The notes beneath the pieces were generated by a model, which was not told where the DNA came from, ran no database searches, and was given only the letters and a program-made list of their open reading frames with translations. 44,569 bases of DNA from Prevotella disiens JCM 6334 = ATCC 29426 (GTDB lineage: Bacteria; Bacteroidota; Bacteroidia; Bacteroidales; Bacteroidaceae): positions 1 to 44,569 of the forward strand of contig NZ_BAIS01000018.1 in the NCBI RefSeq assembly GCF_000613345.1, given 5' to 3'. The translations under genes and the position numbers were made by a program. Of this stretch, positions 1-8,214 are shown in pieces (within the stretch, counting starts at the first letter, position 1; every line of letters begins with the position of its first letter).

Positions 1-17
1 CAAATTTTAGTGTATTA

Positions 18-212
18 GGAACGTGATAAATCACGCCCTTACAAAGTATCATAACTTGCCAGAAAGCAGCTATTTTGCACTCTAAAAGAGAACGATTTCG
101 TTAAGCCAAACGAAACGTGCGAATGAGCGCAGCGAAATTCGTACACGTTCGTGGCGAGAAATCGCACTTTTTATAAGAACGATTTCGTTAAGCCAAACGA
201 AACGTGCGAATA
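18..212. repeat. Dispersed repeat, modules A and B, copy 1
   Basis: Module A (about 18-80) starts GGAACGTGATAAATCACG and module B (91-164) starts AACGATTTCGTTAAGCC; the first half of B is repeated at 178-212. Both modules recur in inverted orientation at 2836-3041. B can fold on itself: CGATTTC near its left end pairs with GAAATCG at its right end, and ACGTG/CACGT arms lie inside. There is no coding potential. This reads as a REP- or MITE-like intergenic element of the host; no transposase is nearby. Confidence 0.75.
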
Positions 213-239
213 ATTCTGCCAAGAACAATAATAGCTTTT

Positions 240-457
240 TAAAAAAACATGCTAACAAAAAAGCAATGTAAGCATGGAAAAAGGAAAACGGAGAAGGAAA
301 ATAGATAGACTATGAAGGCAATGCTGCTTCAGGCATTGCAGACGTAAAGGTAGAAAAGGAAGCAAACGCACCAATCTACAATCTATCGGGACAACTCGTA
401 GGAAAGAACTACAAAGGAGTAGTAATCCAAGGCGGAAAGAAAAAGATTCAGAAATAA
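240..457 (+). pseudogene. Decayed 3' end of a secreted LRR-type protein
   Basis: The frame ending with TAA at 455-457 encodes a tail with APIYNLSGQLVGKNYKG and GVVIQGGKKKIQK, closely matching the tail of the intact LRR protein at 3784-4680 (APTYNLSGQKVGKDYKG). Going upstream in the same frame, the match continues through AWKKENGEGK but is broken by TAG at 302-304 and TAA at 269-271. No signal peptide or LRR region remains, and a dispersed repeat lies immediately upstream. This is inferred to be the leftover of a duplicated surface-protein gene whose 5' part has been lost. Confidence 0.65.
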
Positions 458-478
458 ACAAAATTCATATATAAACAC

Positions 479-509
479 AAGGGGGCATAGCCGAAAGCTA
501 TGCCCCCTT
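479..509. terminator. Bidirectional terminator hairpin
   Basis: A perfect 13-bp stem (AAGGGGGCATAGC with its complement) and a 5-nt loop lie between the decayed LRR tail (+) and the end of the amylase gene (-), with a T-rich stretch after the right arm. It can serve both strands. Confidence 0.8.
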
Positions 510-535
510 TATTGTTAGGCAAAGAAACATTTAGT

Positions 536-2566
536 TTACTTTACGATTATCTTCTTTCCTTTGTGTATGTAAATACCTGCTTGCGTTGGTTTAGCAATGC
601 TTTGTCCAAAAAGCGTGTAATAATAAGGGTCGTTGTTTGCAGGGTGCTCAATCTTTACATTGTCTATTCCTGATGGGATAGTCTTCACATCCACCTTATA
701 ATTTTTATCTTCCTTATCTGCTAAGATACTTATGAAGCTCGTTTCCTTTATATCTTTAATATCAACTGTTTGCGGTGTACCTGTTCCAACACTGAAAACA
801 AAGTTTACTGCATCGGTAGTATTTGTTATTTCAAACGATTTTACAAACCATTTTTTGCCGTTTACTGTTTCGGTTGTCGTTACTGCATCGCCTGGCCAAG
901 AACCTTTTGCTGTTGCATGGGTGCCGCCCCAGAACCAATAATTGATAGTAGGTGCATTGGCTGTCATCTTTGCGCTGTCCCATAGTGCATCTGCATCGTC
1001 TGCATTGACGTAAACTTTAATATCGTAGGGTTTGAAATCAATGATGTTGTAATTGCGTGTAATGATGTTTTTCACTACTCCATCGACCAATAAGCCCACT
1101 TTAAGAACCATTGTGCCGACTGGAACAGTGATTTGCTGCCCATTGGTAGCCTTTGCACTGTTGGCAGTAGGGTCGCTTCCGTCAGTGGTATAAACGATTT
1201 GTGCGTTTGTCTTGTCAGTAACCGAAGTTAAGGTAACCTTTTGTTCGCCGTCATAGTTGCCACTTGCATGACTTGCCCAAACCAAATCGGAATTACTCTT
1301 CTCTACATAGTAAGCCCAATGATAACCGCCTGTGAGTTTTTCCCAACGTGGCGACTGTACATAAGTCTTTGCTGGTCCTAACACGGTAAGCATTTGTTTG
1401 CCATTGCTGCCTGTTGTGGTGAAAGCATAGTAATCAGAAGCATTGACACCATATCTTGCGTATGCGCTTTGGTTGGTAATTCCCATGAGTTTGCGCACTG
1501 AAATCATGTTTTTAATGTCGCTTTTATAGGCTTGATAGTGCTTCAAGAAGACGCATGGAGTGCCAGGCATGGCCATGATGTAAGCGTTGGCAGCCAATGT
1601 GTCTTTGTAGATTGGGTCTGGATAAGCGTTGCTGTTACGCTTTTCGGTATCATGATTTTCTACAAACGTAACGGCATAGCGTGCCCATGCAGGGTCTTTT
1701 GCGAAGCCACTTCCGTCAAAAGCAGCCCAATTACCATTGTTTACCGCATCGCGCACCGTGTAACGAATTGGGAAATCGAAAGCCGCAGAAGTAGGAACAC
1801 CATTGCTTTTGGTTGATTCTACCCAATTTTTCACCTTTGTGAAGTCGCCGTCCCAATACTCGCCAACCGAAAATTCAGGTTTCGCATCGTTGTTATAAAG
1901 GGCGGTATAAGAACCATTATATCCCTTTACCATATCGTAGCGAAAGCCAATGTAGCCAAATTTTTCTTTCAACATGTGAAGATAAGCCTTCACAGTGTTT
2001 TGAACGTTGAGGCTTGTATGGTCTAAATCACGCATACCAGGCCAATCGTCGCCAGTGTCTACATTGTCGCCCAATTGTAAACCTTGCTTTGTTGCTTCAG
2101 CGGATGCTGCCCAGTTATCATCGTTCTTTGCTACATCGCGCGAAGTCATCGTGTAGGTTACGTTGTTGTAGGTTTCAGTTGGGAAATCGAACCAATTTGT
2201 ATTCGTAGCACGATGATTTATAACCACGTCAGCAATCGTACCGATTCCATTGTTCTTGAACGTTTTAATCATGCTAATGAGTTCAGCTTCAGAACCGAAC
2301 GAACTATTGTAGTTACTGAACCAATAGTAGTCGTCGTAACCCATAGAAGTGAGGTTGCGCGCCTGCGCACTCTGTGGAATCCATACGAGGTCGAAGATAC
2401 CAGAGAATTCTTTTGCTTGCGATTCAAGATTTGTCCATTTTGTGTCCTGAAAAGAATCCCAATAGAATCCTTGTAACATGACACCGCCATAATTAGCTTT
2501 CCAGCCTTGCGCAAATAAAGTTAGCGTAAGCAAAAAGGCGGAACATAGTGTAGAAATACGTTTCAT
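536..2566 (-). CDS. Secreted alpha-amylase, GH13 family
   Basis: A 676-residue secreted starch-degrading enzyme that hydrolyses internal alpha-1,4 bonds. The ATG at 2566 is chosen because it begins a clean signal peptide (MKRISTLCSAFLLTLTLFAQ) and lies 40 nt from a promoter core; the longer frame to 2683 would add 39 residues upstream of it. The GH13 conserved regions are all present: DVVINH (113-118), GFRYDMVKG with nucleophile D211, GEYWDG with acid/base E236, and ENHD with D306. After the barrel come a chitobiase-like domain (about 470-550, YTTDGSDPT), a CBM26-like starch-binding segment (about 555-630, NYWFWGG) and a short tail (LFGQSIAKPTQAGIYIHKG) that resembles a type IX secretion signal. 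It is a single-gene unit with its own promoter and terminator, and repeats flank it on both sides. Confidence 0.93.
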   Translation of the reverse strand: MKRISTLCSAFLLTLTLFAQGWKANYGGVMLQGFYWDSFQDTKWTNLESQAKEFSGIFDLVWIPQSAQARNLTSMGYDDYYWFSNYNSSFGSEAELISMIKTFKNNGIGTIADVVINHRATNTNWFDFPTETYNNVTYTMTSRDVAKNDDNWAASAEATKQGLQLGDNVDTGDDWPGMRDLDHTSLNVQNTVKAYLHMLKEKFGYIGFRYDMVKGYNGSYTALYNNDAKPEFSVGEYWDGDFTKVKNWVESTKSNGVPTSAAFDFPIRYTVRDAVNNGNWAAFDGSGFAKDPAWARYAVTFVENHDTEKRNSNAYPDPIYKDTLAANAYIMAMPGTPCVFLKHYQAYKSDIKNMISVRKLMGITNQSAYARYGVNASDYYAFTTTGSNGKQMLTVLGPAKTYVQSPRWEKLTGGYHWAYYVEKSNSDLVWASHASGNYDGEQKVTLTSVTDKTNAQIVYTTDGSDPTANSAKATNGQQITVPVGTMVLKVGLLVDGVVKNIITRNYNIIDFKPYDIKVYVNADDADALWDSAKMTANAPTINYWFWGGTHATAKGSWPGDAVTTTETVNGKKWFVKSFEITNTTDAVNFVFSVGTGTPQTVDIKDIKETSFISILADKEDKNYKVDVKTIPSGIDNVKIEHPANNDPYYYTLFGQSIAKPTQAGIYIHKGKKIIVK

Positions 2567-2606
2567 AATTTTTAGTTGTTTGTTAAACCTAAAGTTATAT
2601 CCTTTC

Positions 2607-2615
2607 GCAAAGATA
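2607..2615 (-). promoter_or_regulatory. Promoter core of the amylase gene
   Basis: TATCTTTGC on the minus strand matches the Bacteroidota -7 element TAnnTTTG and ends 40 nt before the amylase ATG. Confidence 0.65.
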
Positions 2616-2725
2616 CAATTTTCTCCCATTAAAACCTCACAGCGATAGTGAATGCGTTGAAAATAGATTGCAAACGATTGCATTATCGACCGATAAATTC
2701 AGTCAGTTAGACAAGTAAAAAAATA

Positions 2726-2784
2726 AAAGAGCCTGTTTTGCACCTCAAAATAGGCACTTTTGAATGGCAAAACCGCCTATTTTG
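2726..2784. repeat. 22-bp periodic repeat array, locus 1
   Basis: Imperfect units in both orientations around CAAAATAGGCacTTTTG, each with CAAAA...TTTTG symmetry. The same unit recurs at about 7909, 20363 and 33259. It lies in the gap between the amylase gene and the downstream hairpin repeat; no coding potential is seen. Confidence 0.6.
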
Positions 2785-2835
2785 AAATTTAAAGTAGTCA
2801 GGAATGTTTGCGCAGTTTTTTGTTCTTAATAAAAA

Positions 2836-3041
2836 GTGCAAAATAGCTGCTTTCTGGCAAGTTATGATACTTTGTAGGGGCGTGATTTATCACGTTCCTA
2901 ACACCCAATTTTACTGAGAGGAACGTGATAAATCACGCCCCTACAAAGTATCATTGCTCGAAAGGTTCTATTTCTCGCCACGAACGTGTACGAATTTTGC
3001 TGCGCTCATTCGCACGTTTCGTTTGGCTTAACGAAATCGTT
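2836..3041. repeat. Dispersed repeat, modules A and B, copy 2, with 35-bp inverted repeat
   Basis: Contains inverted module A (2836-2913), a second partial A in direct orientation (2920-2954), and inverted module B (2969-3041). The two A segments form a perfect 35-bp inverted repeat (2864-2898 and 2920-2954) around a 21-nt loop. Together with copy 1 it brackets the amylase gene. The rest of 2567-3159 holds only promoters and the 22-bp array. Confidence 0.8.
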
Positions 3042-3076
3042 GTAAAGTAAATATGTTTTAAAAAATATCTTAAAAG

Positions 3077-3111
3077 TTGGTTCTTTCTTAATCTTTTTTT
3101 CTTATCTTTGC
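3077..3111 (+). promoter_or_regulatory. Promoter of the ICMT-like gene
   Basis: TTGG at 3077-3080, a 22-nt spacer and TATCTTTGC at 3103-3111 form a Bacteroidota-type promoter about 50 nt before the ATG at 3160. Confidence 0.65.
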
Positions 3112-3159
3112 AGCCATTTTTGAACAGTTTTAAGGATAAACAAACCAACTTATTTAAAT

Positions 3160-3669
3160 ATGAACGAAATTTTTATGATTATTGGGGCATTCTTTTGCTT
3201 GCGATTAACCACGCTTTTCTTTTCCATTCGTAACGAAAAACGCATCAAGGGACTTGGGGCTGTGGAGTATGGACACGGCAATTCTGCTTTATTAACCTTG
3301 GCACACATAGCTTATTATGCTGCGGCTATCTATGAATGTTACGCTTCGGCTGCGATGTTTGATAACGTTTCTATGGCTGGCGTGGGCGTTATGGCTTTTG
3401 CTTATGTTGTTTTGTTCTACGTTATTTATAAACTGCGCGATATTTGGACGGTGAAACTCTATATTTTAAAGAATCAACGCATTGACCGTAGCTTCTTGTT
3501 CCGCAATGTGCGCCACCCCAATTATTTCTTAAACATCATTCCAGAACTCATCGGTACAGCCTTGCTTTGCCATGCTTGGTACACACTCTGCATTGGTTTA
3601 CCGATATATCTCGTTCCACTCTTCGTGCGTATTCGTCAAGAAGAACAGGCTATGAAGGGAATGATTTAA
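3160..3669 (+). CDS. Isoprenylcysteine carboxyl methyltransferase-family membrane protein
   Basis: A 169-residue inner-membrane protein with about four hydrophobic segments (near residues 2-20, 44-62, 72-92 and 128-150). Its C-terminal part carries the ICMT/PEMT-type motif RHPNYFLNIIPE, followed by a last membrane segment and a charged end with RIRQEE, the layout of small bacterial ICMT-like methyltransferases that use S-adenosylmethionine. The true substrate in bacteria is generally unknown; no isoprenylation genes are nearby. It has its own promoter. A weak hairpin (GGTACT/AGTACC, 3733-3749) lies between it and the LRR gene downstream. Confidence 0.75.
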   Translation: MNEIFMIIGAFFCLRLTTLFFSIRNEKRIKGLGAVEYGHGNSALLTLAHIAYYAAAIYECYASAAMFDNVSMAGVGVMAFAYVVLFYVIYKLRDIWTVKLYILKNQRIDRSFLFRNVRHPNYFLNIIPELIGTALLCHAWYTLCIGLPIYLVPLFVRIRQEEQAMKGMI

Positions 3670-3783
3670 AAAGATACAAGCCAAAATTAGAAAATACAAT
3701 ATTTTTGATAATACATATCTACAAATTGAGTCGGTACTTCAATAGTACCAAAAATTAAACTATTTACAATTAAAACTTATTTT

Positions 3784-4680
3784 ATGAAGAAATTATTTTT
3801 ACTCCTTGCGTTCATGACCCTTTCACTCACACAAGGCATGGCTGAAAACGTAATCAAATTAACCACCGCTTTAAAGGCTGGTAACAAAATTTGTTTTAGT
3901 GTCAATGGCGAGAATGTGACAGTAGAAGGAGCCGACGAAGGAAGTCCAAATGAATACACTGTTAAGAATCAAACCATTACGATTAAAGGGAAAGTTTTCG
4001 TTTTAAATTGTTATGGAGCCGAACTTACAGCCCTTGATTTATCACATTGCACTACGCTAACAACTCTCCGTTGCCAAGATAACAAATTGACATCTCTGGA
4101 TTTATCTAAGAATACAAAAATCCAGACTATAGATTGTTCAAAAAATAAATTGAATAGTTTGTCTAATTTGTCTACCAATACTGAATTAAGTACATTATAT
4201 TGCTGGGGCAATGAATTAACAACCCTTGATTTGTCTAAAAATAACAAATTAGCAGATTTACATTGCAGCTCTAACAAATTAAAAGACCTTAAACTCCCTG
4301 CTAATGTAGCAAAGATGAATAACCTTGATTTCGGTAACAACAATCTTTCAGGAACTGTAATTGATAATATCATTAATTCGCTCCCTGTATTAGATGCGTA
4401 TAGGGATTTTACTTGCTACTATGTTGGAGCAACAGAAAATAATGTTATAACAAAAAAACAAGTAGAAGCTGCTAAAAAGAAAAATTGGATTGCTCAGTCT
4501 TTTGACCCCAAAACTATAGAAAGGAAAGATTATGAAGGTGCAATTGATGCAAGCATCAATGGTGTTTCAGTGGGTATCAACGATGAAAACGCACCAACCT
4601 ATAATCTCTCTGGTCAGAAAGTAGGCAAAGATTACAAAGGCGTAGTAATTAAGAATGGTAAAAAGTTCATACAAAAGTAA
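3784..4680 (+). CDS. Secreted leucine-rich-repeat protein
   Basis: 298 residues. The N-terminus is a signal peptide (MKKLFLLLAFMTLSLTQGMA). Residues about 75-200 hold repeats of roughly 20-21 residues with the pattern LtxLDLSkNtxLxxLxCsxNxL, typical of Bacteroidota surface LRR proteins with a Cys in the variable strand. The last 40 residues form a conserved tail (YNLSGQKVGKDYKG, NGKKFIQK) also seen in the decayed fragment at 240-457. Such proteins are exported and usually mediate binding; the ligand cannot be inferred. No clear TAnnTTTG box precedes it. Its terminator is at 4703-4740. Confidence 0.8.
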   Translation: MKKLFLLLAFMTLSLTQGMAENVIKLTTALKAGNKICFSVNGENVTVEGADEGSPNEYTVKNQTITIKGKVFVLNCYGAELTALDLSHCTTLTTLRCQDNKLTSLDLSKNTKIQTIDCSKNKLNSLSNLSTNTELSTLYCWGNELTTLDLSKNNKLADLHCSSNKLKDLKLPANVAKMNNLDFGNNNLSGTVIDNIINSLPVLDAYRDFTCYYVGATENNVITKKQVEAAKKKNWIAQSFDPKTIERKDYEGAIDASINGVSVGINDENAPTYNLSGQKVGKDYKGVVIKNGKKFIQK

Positions 4681-4702
4681 GAACTTCCATACAAGAATAG
4701 AT

Positions 4703-4740
4703 AAAAAGCCCTGAAAGAAAAACTTTCGGGGCTTTTCTTT
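4703..4740 (+). terminator. Rho-independent terminator of the LRR gene
   Basis: AAAAGCCCTGAAAG pairs with CTTTCGGGGCTTTT around a short A-rich loop, followed by a short T-rich stretch. Confidence 0.8.
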
Positions 4741-4819
4741 GAATAAAGTTAGTTCGTAAAAAGACGTTATAGATTATTAAATGTGCGGTCGCAAATTTCA
4801 AAATTGAAGAGGTTTGCAT

Positions 4820-4828
4820 TATCTTTGC
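4820..4828 (+). promoter_or_regulatory. Promoter core of the small secreted protein gene
   Basis: TATCTTTGC lies 46 nt upstream of the ATG at 4874 and matches TAnnTTTG. Confidence 0.6.
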
Positions 4829-4873
4829 ACCCATTGACAATAGAATAATAACCCCACAAAAGTATTGAAAGTT

Positions 4874-5308
4874 ATGGAAAAAAGATTAATCGGTTATTTG
4901 TTTTTTATATTTTCTGCATTGGGCTTTTGCACAAACTTGCAGGCTCAAAGCAAAACCAATGCTGTGCTGGACTATCCTAAGCCCATAAAACATGTGAAAG
5001 AGAAGGTAACAGTGCCTAAAGTGATTGATAAGAAATGTGCAAAATGCGACACTTGTAGAAAGGATTCATCTGAAAAAAAGATTCAAAAAGGTTTGAATAC
5101 CATTGGTGAAGGCATGGGAGAATTTATGCAACGTGAATCGAAAGCTATCAATAAAATAACCAAGAATGTAGAAAAAGGTGGTAAAAAATTCTTTAAAAAG
5201 CTCTCTGAAGCAGGCAACAAATTGGGCGAAGGAATTGGGAAAACACTCAATAACGTAAGTGATGCAATATCAAACCATCAAATTAAAAATAAGAAGAAAG
5301 AAGAATAA
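4874..5308 (+). CDS. Small lysine-rich secreted protein, unknown function
   Basis: 144 residues from the ATG at 4874; an in-frame TTG three codons earlier is a weaker start. Residues 1-25 form a signal peptide ending in LQAQS. The mature part has a Cys cluster (CAKCDTC, about residues 55-61) and then a very lysine-rich stretch with Gly-spaced amphipathic helices, including two similar blocks, IGEGMGEF and LGEGIGKT. It ends in a run of Lys and Glu. I do not recognise a family. Candidates are a small envelope protein or a secreted membrane-active peptide; neither is shown. Confidence 0.6.
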   Translation: MEKRLIGYLFFIFSALGFCTNLQAQSKTNAVLDYPKPIKHVKEKVTVPKVIDKKCAKCDTCRKDSSEKKIQKGLNTIGEGMGEFMQRESKAINKITKNVEKGGKKFFKKLSEAGNKLGEGIGKTLNNVSDAISNHQIKNKKKEE

Positions 5309-5356
5309 AGATAAAGACGAAGTCTTCAGACTACTCAAACCTGTCCAAAGACGCTG

Positions 5357-6139
5357 TTATTTCTTCAAAAACTTTCTTATAACAAACCAAATGTGCTTGC
5401 CAATCGTTGGTAACACACCATAATGGTGGCACATTACGTTGAAACGCTCACAGAGTGAAGCACGATGATGCTTGGTTGTTTGCCCTTCTTCCATATAAAG
5501 GGCAACCACAGCGTGAACATTTCGCAGCAACAAACCTTGTTTTTCTCCTTCTTTCATCACCTTTATGCACCAATCAACATCAGCCGAATAGCGATAATGT
5601 AAGTCGTAAGGAATCTTTCTTGCTATGTCCAATCGGGCGTAAAATGCTTGATGACAAACCAACATACCATCACTAAAAGAACGCCATGTAAGGGATTCTG
5701 GTAGTTGTAAACGTCTGTGATAAAGGAATTTTCCTTCGCTATCAACAATATCAGTATCGCCAAATATCACAACGGGCAGGTCTTCTCCGTCGCCAACTTC
5801 GGCAGTCAATGCTACTTTTTCCAATGTATCAGCCTCTGGAAAGCGGTCGCCAGCATTGAGAAACACCACATAATCGCCTTTGGAACGCACCAATCCTTTG
5901 TTCATTGCATCGTAAAGTCCACGGTCAGGCTCACTTTTAATATGAACTTTATGCCCATTTTCAGCATTGTCCGACAGTTCTTTGTAGGCTTCAGCAATGA
6001 TGACAGTGTTATCTTTCGATGCGCCATCAACGATGATATGCTCAATGTTGGGAAACGTTTGCGACAGAACACTATCTAAAGTGGGCTGCAAAACTGCTGC
6101 TGCATTGTAAGTTATGGTTACTACTGAGAATGTTATCAT
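5357..6139 (-). CDS. Glycosyltransferase family 2
   Basis: 260 residues with a GT-A fold. The start FSVVTITYNAAAVLQPTLDSV and IIVDGASKDNT (about 36-46) are the nucleotide-sugar-binding hallmarks, followed by EPDRGLYDAMNKGL and LNAGD (about 93-98) in the DxD position. The C-terminal part (YSADVDWCIKVM) matches WcaA/PssE-type enzymes that add a sugar in exopolysaccharide or LPS assembly. Its ATG overlaps the TGA of the upstream GT4 gene as ATGA once the frameshift there is corrected, so the two are translationally coupled. The sugar specificity cannot be read from the sequence. Confidence 0.88.
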   Translation of the reverse strand: MITFSVVTITYNAAAVLQPTLDSVLSQTFPNIEHIIVDGASKDNTVIIAEAYKELSDNAENGHKVHIKSEPDRGLYDAMNKGLVRSKGDYVVFLNAGDRFPEADTLEKVALTAEVGDGEDLPVVIFGDTDIVDSEGKFLYHRRLQLPESLTWRSFSDGMLVCHQAFYARLDIARKIPYDLHYRYSADVDWCIKVMKEGEKQGLLLRNVHAVVALYMEEGQTTKHHRASLCERFNVMCHHYGVLPTIGKHIWFVIRKFLKK

Positions 6140-7406
6140 AGCGCGTAATGGGTATTAGAAAGTGCTTTTTCGTACACTTCAATATAGCGTTCTGCCACAC
6201 TTTTTTGCGAATAACATGCTTGAACTTTCTCTACTGCCGCCCCCGAAAGTTTTTGATAGTCGCTTCTTCCAACACCCAATGTATGCCCGAAGCCAAATCG
6301 GTTGCGTCTTGCGAGGCTGCAACATATCCATTTACGGTATGTTCTATCATCTCTGGAATGCCGCCAACGCTAAAGCCAACACAAGGAATGCCACAAGCTA
6401 AAGCCTCCATTATGGTGTTTGGCAGATTATCTTCCAACGAAGGAAGCACAAAAACATCAGATGCGCTATATACTAATCTTATTTTTTGGGGGTCATTAAC
6501 ATAGCCCAATGAATTTACCTTCAATGCCAATTTCCCTACCAATTCCTCGGCATGACCACCTAAAATAGCTATTTCTGTCGTATTTTTCATTTCTGGATAT
6601 TGTTCCGACAGTTTGCTTATGGCTTCAACAAAGTATTCCATACCCTTTCGTTTGTCGGTAACTCGTTGTGAAACAAACAGAATTATGCGTTTATCGGTAG
6701 GTAAATTCAATTGCTTTTTAGCCTCTATTTTGTCGTTTGGACAGAAAAAAGAAGAGTCGATTGGGTTCGGAATGCTTGTAATAGATTGGTCAGTGATGAG
6801 TCCACTCTCACGTGCTTGTCCTGCCAACCATTCGCTACATGCCACAAACGATAAGTTTTTACCTTTATACATATTCTCCTTCCGCTTATAAATGCGTGCT
6901 GAAAGGTCGTTCTTCGTCTTTGGTAATAGTGGACAATTGCCACAACCCATCTTAAAACCATCGCAACCATGCGCATAATGGCAGATTGACGAAGCTGGCC
7001 AAAGGTCGTGCATGGTCCATACAACAGGCTTTCCCGAACGTAATATCTTTCGAATATTCCCCAAAGACAACATTCCCTGATTCACCCAAGAGAGATGTAT
7101 CACGTCAGCCGCCTTAAAAGCCTCCATTTTCGTTATATCGGTACCTGCATTGGCTATATCAATAGCAAAAAGATTGTTCTTTTTAAAGTGTAAATGCCAA
7201 AATATGCACCAACGTTCCCATAATAAATTCCAATGCGTACGCCACCCTTTCTTGATGGTTATCACATCTTTATCGTCGGTTTGCCTATCGCGTACCAACA
7301 TTTTTGCGGTTACACCGTTGTTGTTCAAAGCATCTTTGAGTCGGTTTGCTGCAACTGCTGCCCCGCCTGTTAATTCGCTTGTATTTACAATTAGTACTTG
7401 CATCAT
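6136..7406 (-). CDS. Glycosyltransferase family 4, frameshifted near the 3' end
   Basis: A GT-B retaining glycosyltransferase. As read, the frame stops at 6231 after 391 residues with a spurious ending (NFRGRQ). In the next frame the sequence continues as DYQKLSGAAVEKVQ and ends with SNTHYAL and TGA at 6136-6138, overlapping the next gene's ATG. A single G lost near 6249-6258 (GCGGAC read as GCGAC) explains it. The Rossmann N-terminus (QVLIVNTSELTGGAAVAANR) and the GT4 signature (VFVLPSLEDNLPNTIMEALA with CGIPCVGFSVGGIPE) are intact. NCPLLPKTK and cysteines near 140-155 suggest the group of capsule or O-antigen GT4 enzymes. It is first in a two-gene unit. Confidence 0.87.
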
Positions 7407-7421
7407 TTTACAATTGACTCA

Positions 7422-7429
7422 CAAAGATA
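7422..7429 (-). promoter_or_regulatory. Promoter core of the glycosyltransferase pair
   Basis: TATCTTTG on the minus strand, 16 nt upstream of the GT4 ATG at 7406. Confidence 0.55.
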
Positions 7430-7592
7430 CAAGTTTTCAGGGAAATAACTCCATAAAAAACTAAAAATCATTTTTAGTCTTAGGAAAAACAACTTTCGAA
7501 ACGCCTGCTGTGTCCGAAAACAACCTACATTCTTCTTACGGTTTGATATATATCAAGAAATAGTAAATTTATAGCATTATCCACCAAAAATA

Positions 7593-7625
7593 TTTGTGTA
7601 GTTTCCAAAAATCGCCTACTTTTGC
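7593..7625 (+). promoter_or_regulatory. Strong promoter of a candidate small RNA
   Basis: TTTG (7593-7596), a 20-nt spacer and TACTTTTGC (7617-7625) give a full Bacteroidota promoter. No ORF begins within the following 190 nt. Confidence 0.65.
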
Positions 7626-7630
7626 ACCAT

Positions 7631-7818
7631 CAAAAGGTTAATAGATTGTTTAGGTTAGTAGTAATAGATTTAGGTTTTTAGTTAGTTAGAAGGTAAAAGT
7701 TTAACAGATTATATCAGAGATAACAAAGAAACCGTGAGGCTTCTTCTCATAATAGATTTAGATAAATGGTTAAACAAAAATAACGCTGAAGCTCGTTGAG
7801 AGTTTTGGCGTTTTTTTA
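7631..7818 (+). ncRNA. Candidate structured small RNA (possibly 6S-like)
   Basis: A transcript of about 190 nt is predicted between a strong promoter and a terminator, without a plausible ORF. TTGTTTA near its 5' end can pair with TAAACAA at about 7770-7776, closing a long rod. An internal hairpin (7726-7733 with 7738-7745) is capped by GTGA, a GNRA tetraloop. The length and the rod-like, end-closed layout suit 6S RNA, but I did not identify the family from sequence. An alternative is an untranslated leader or another regulatory RNA. The remainder of the 7407-8214 gap holds a 22-bp repeat pair at 7909-7950 and the promoter of the next gene. Confidence 0.45.
7782..7818 (+). terminator. Terminator of the candidate small RNA
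   Basis: AACGC pairs with GCGTT, with further AA/TT and CTC/GAG pairs inside, followed by seven T residues. Confidence 0.6.
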
Positions 7819-7908
7819 TGCACAAAAGGAGTTGTTTTGGCGAGCAAAGAACGCGAATCTTCAACCAGATTTCCCTCATCATTATTCAATGCCGATTGTT
7901 CCGTTTTT

Positions 7909-7950
7909 CAAAAGAGCCTATTTTGAAGCTCAAAATAGGCTCTTTTGACA
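7909..7950. repeat. 22-bp periodic repeat, locus 2
   Basis: Two units face each other: CAAAAGAGCCTATTTTG and CAAAATAGGCTCTTTTG, forming a hairpin-capable inverted pair. Same family as at 2726, 20363 and 33259. Confidence 0.6.
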
Positions 7951-8141
7951 TGAAAAACAATAGGTTTCAAAAATGCTGTGCCCTCCATCGCCACATAAAA
8001 CATATCTATCCATAAGCTTTTTTCTTATATATATAATGTGCAAATTCATTTTAACTCAACTCTATCACAATCAATAATATCAAAATTTCATTTTTTCAAC
8101 TTTTTTGCTTGAAATTATTTTATTTTTTATTTCTTTTTTAT

Positions 8142-8150
8142 TATATTTGC
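8142..8150 (+). promoter_or_regulatory. Promoter core of the secreted protein gene
   Basis: TATATTTGC lies 65 nt upstream of the ATG at 8215 in a very AT-rich stretch. Confidence 0.6.
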
Positions 8151-8214
8151 AGCATACAATAACTTATCAAGTGATATAACTTGATATTAAACAAAAACTT
8201 AAAACAATTTTATT

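Noticed and set aside
252..461. A minus-strand frame opposite the LRR remnant
   Set aside because: It is the antisense of a clear protein tail and reads as a hydrophobic shadow.
7818..8015. A 65-codon frame downstream of the candidate small RNA
   Set aside because: It begins in the terminator T run and crosses a 22-bp repeat pair; the translation is not protein-like.
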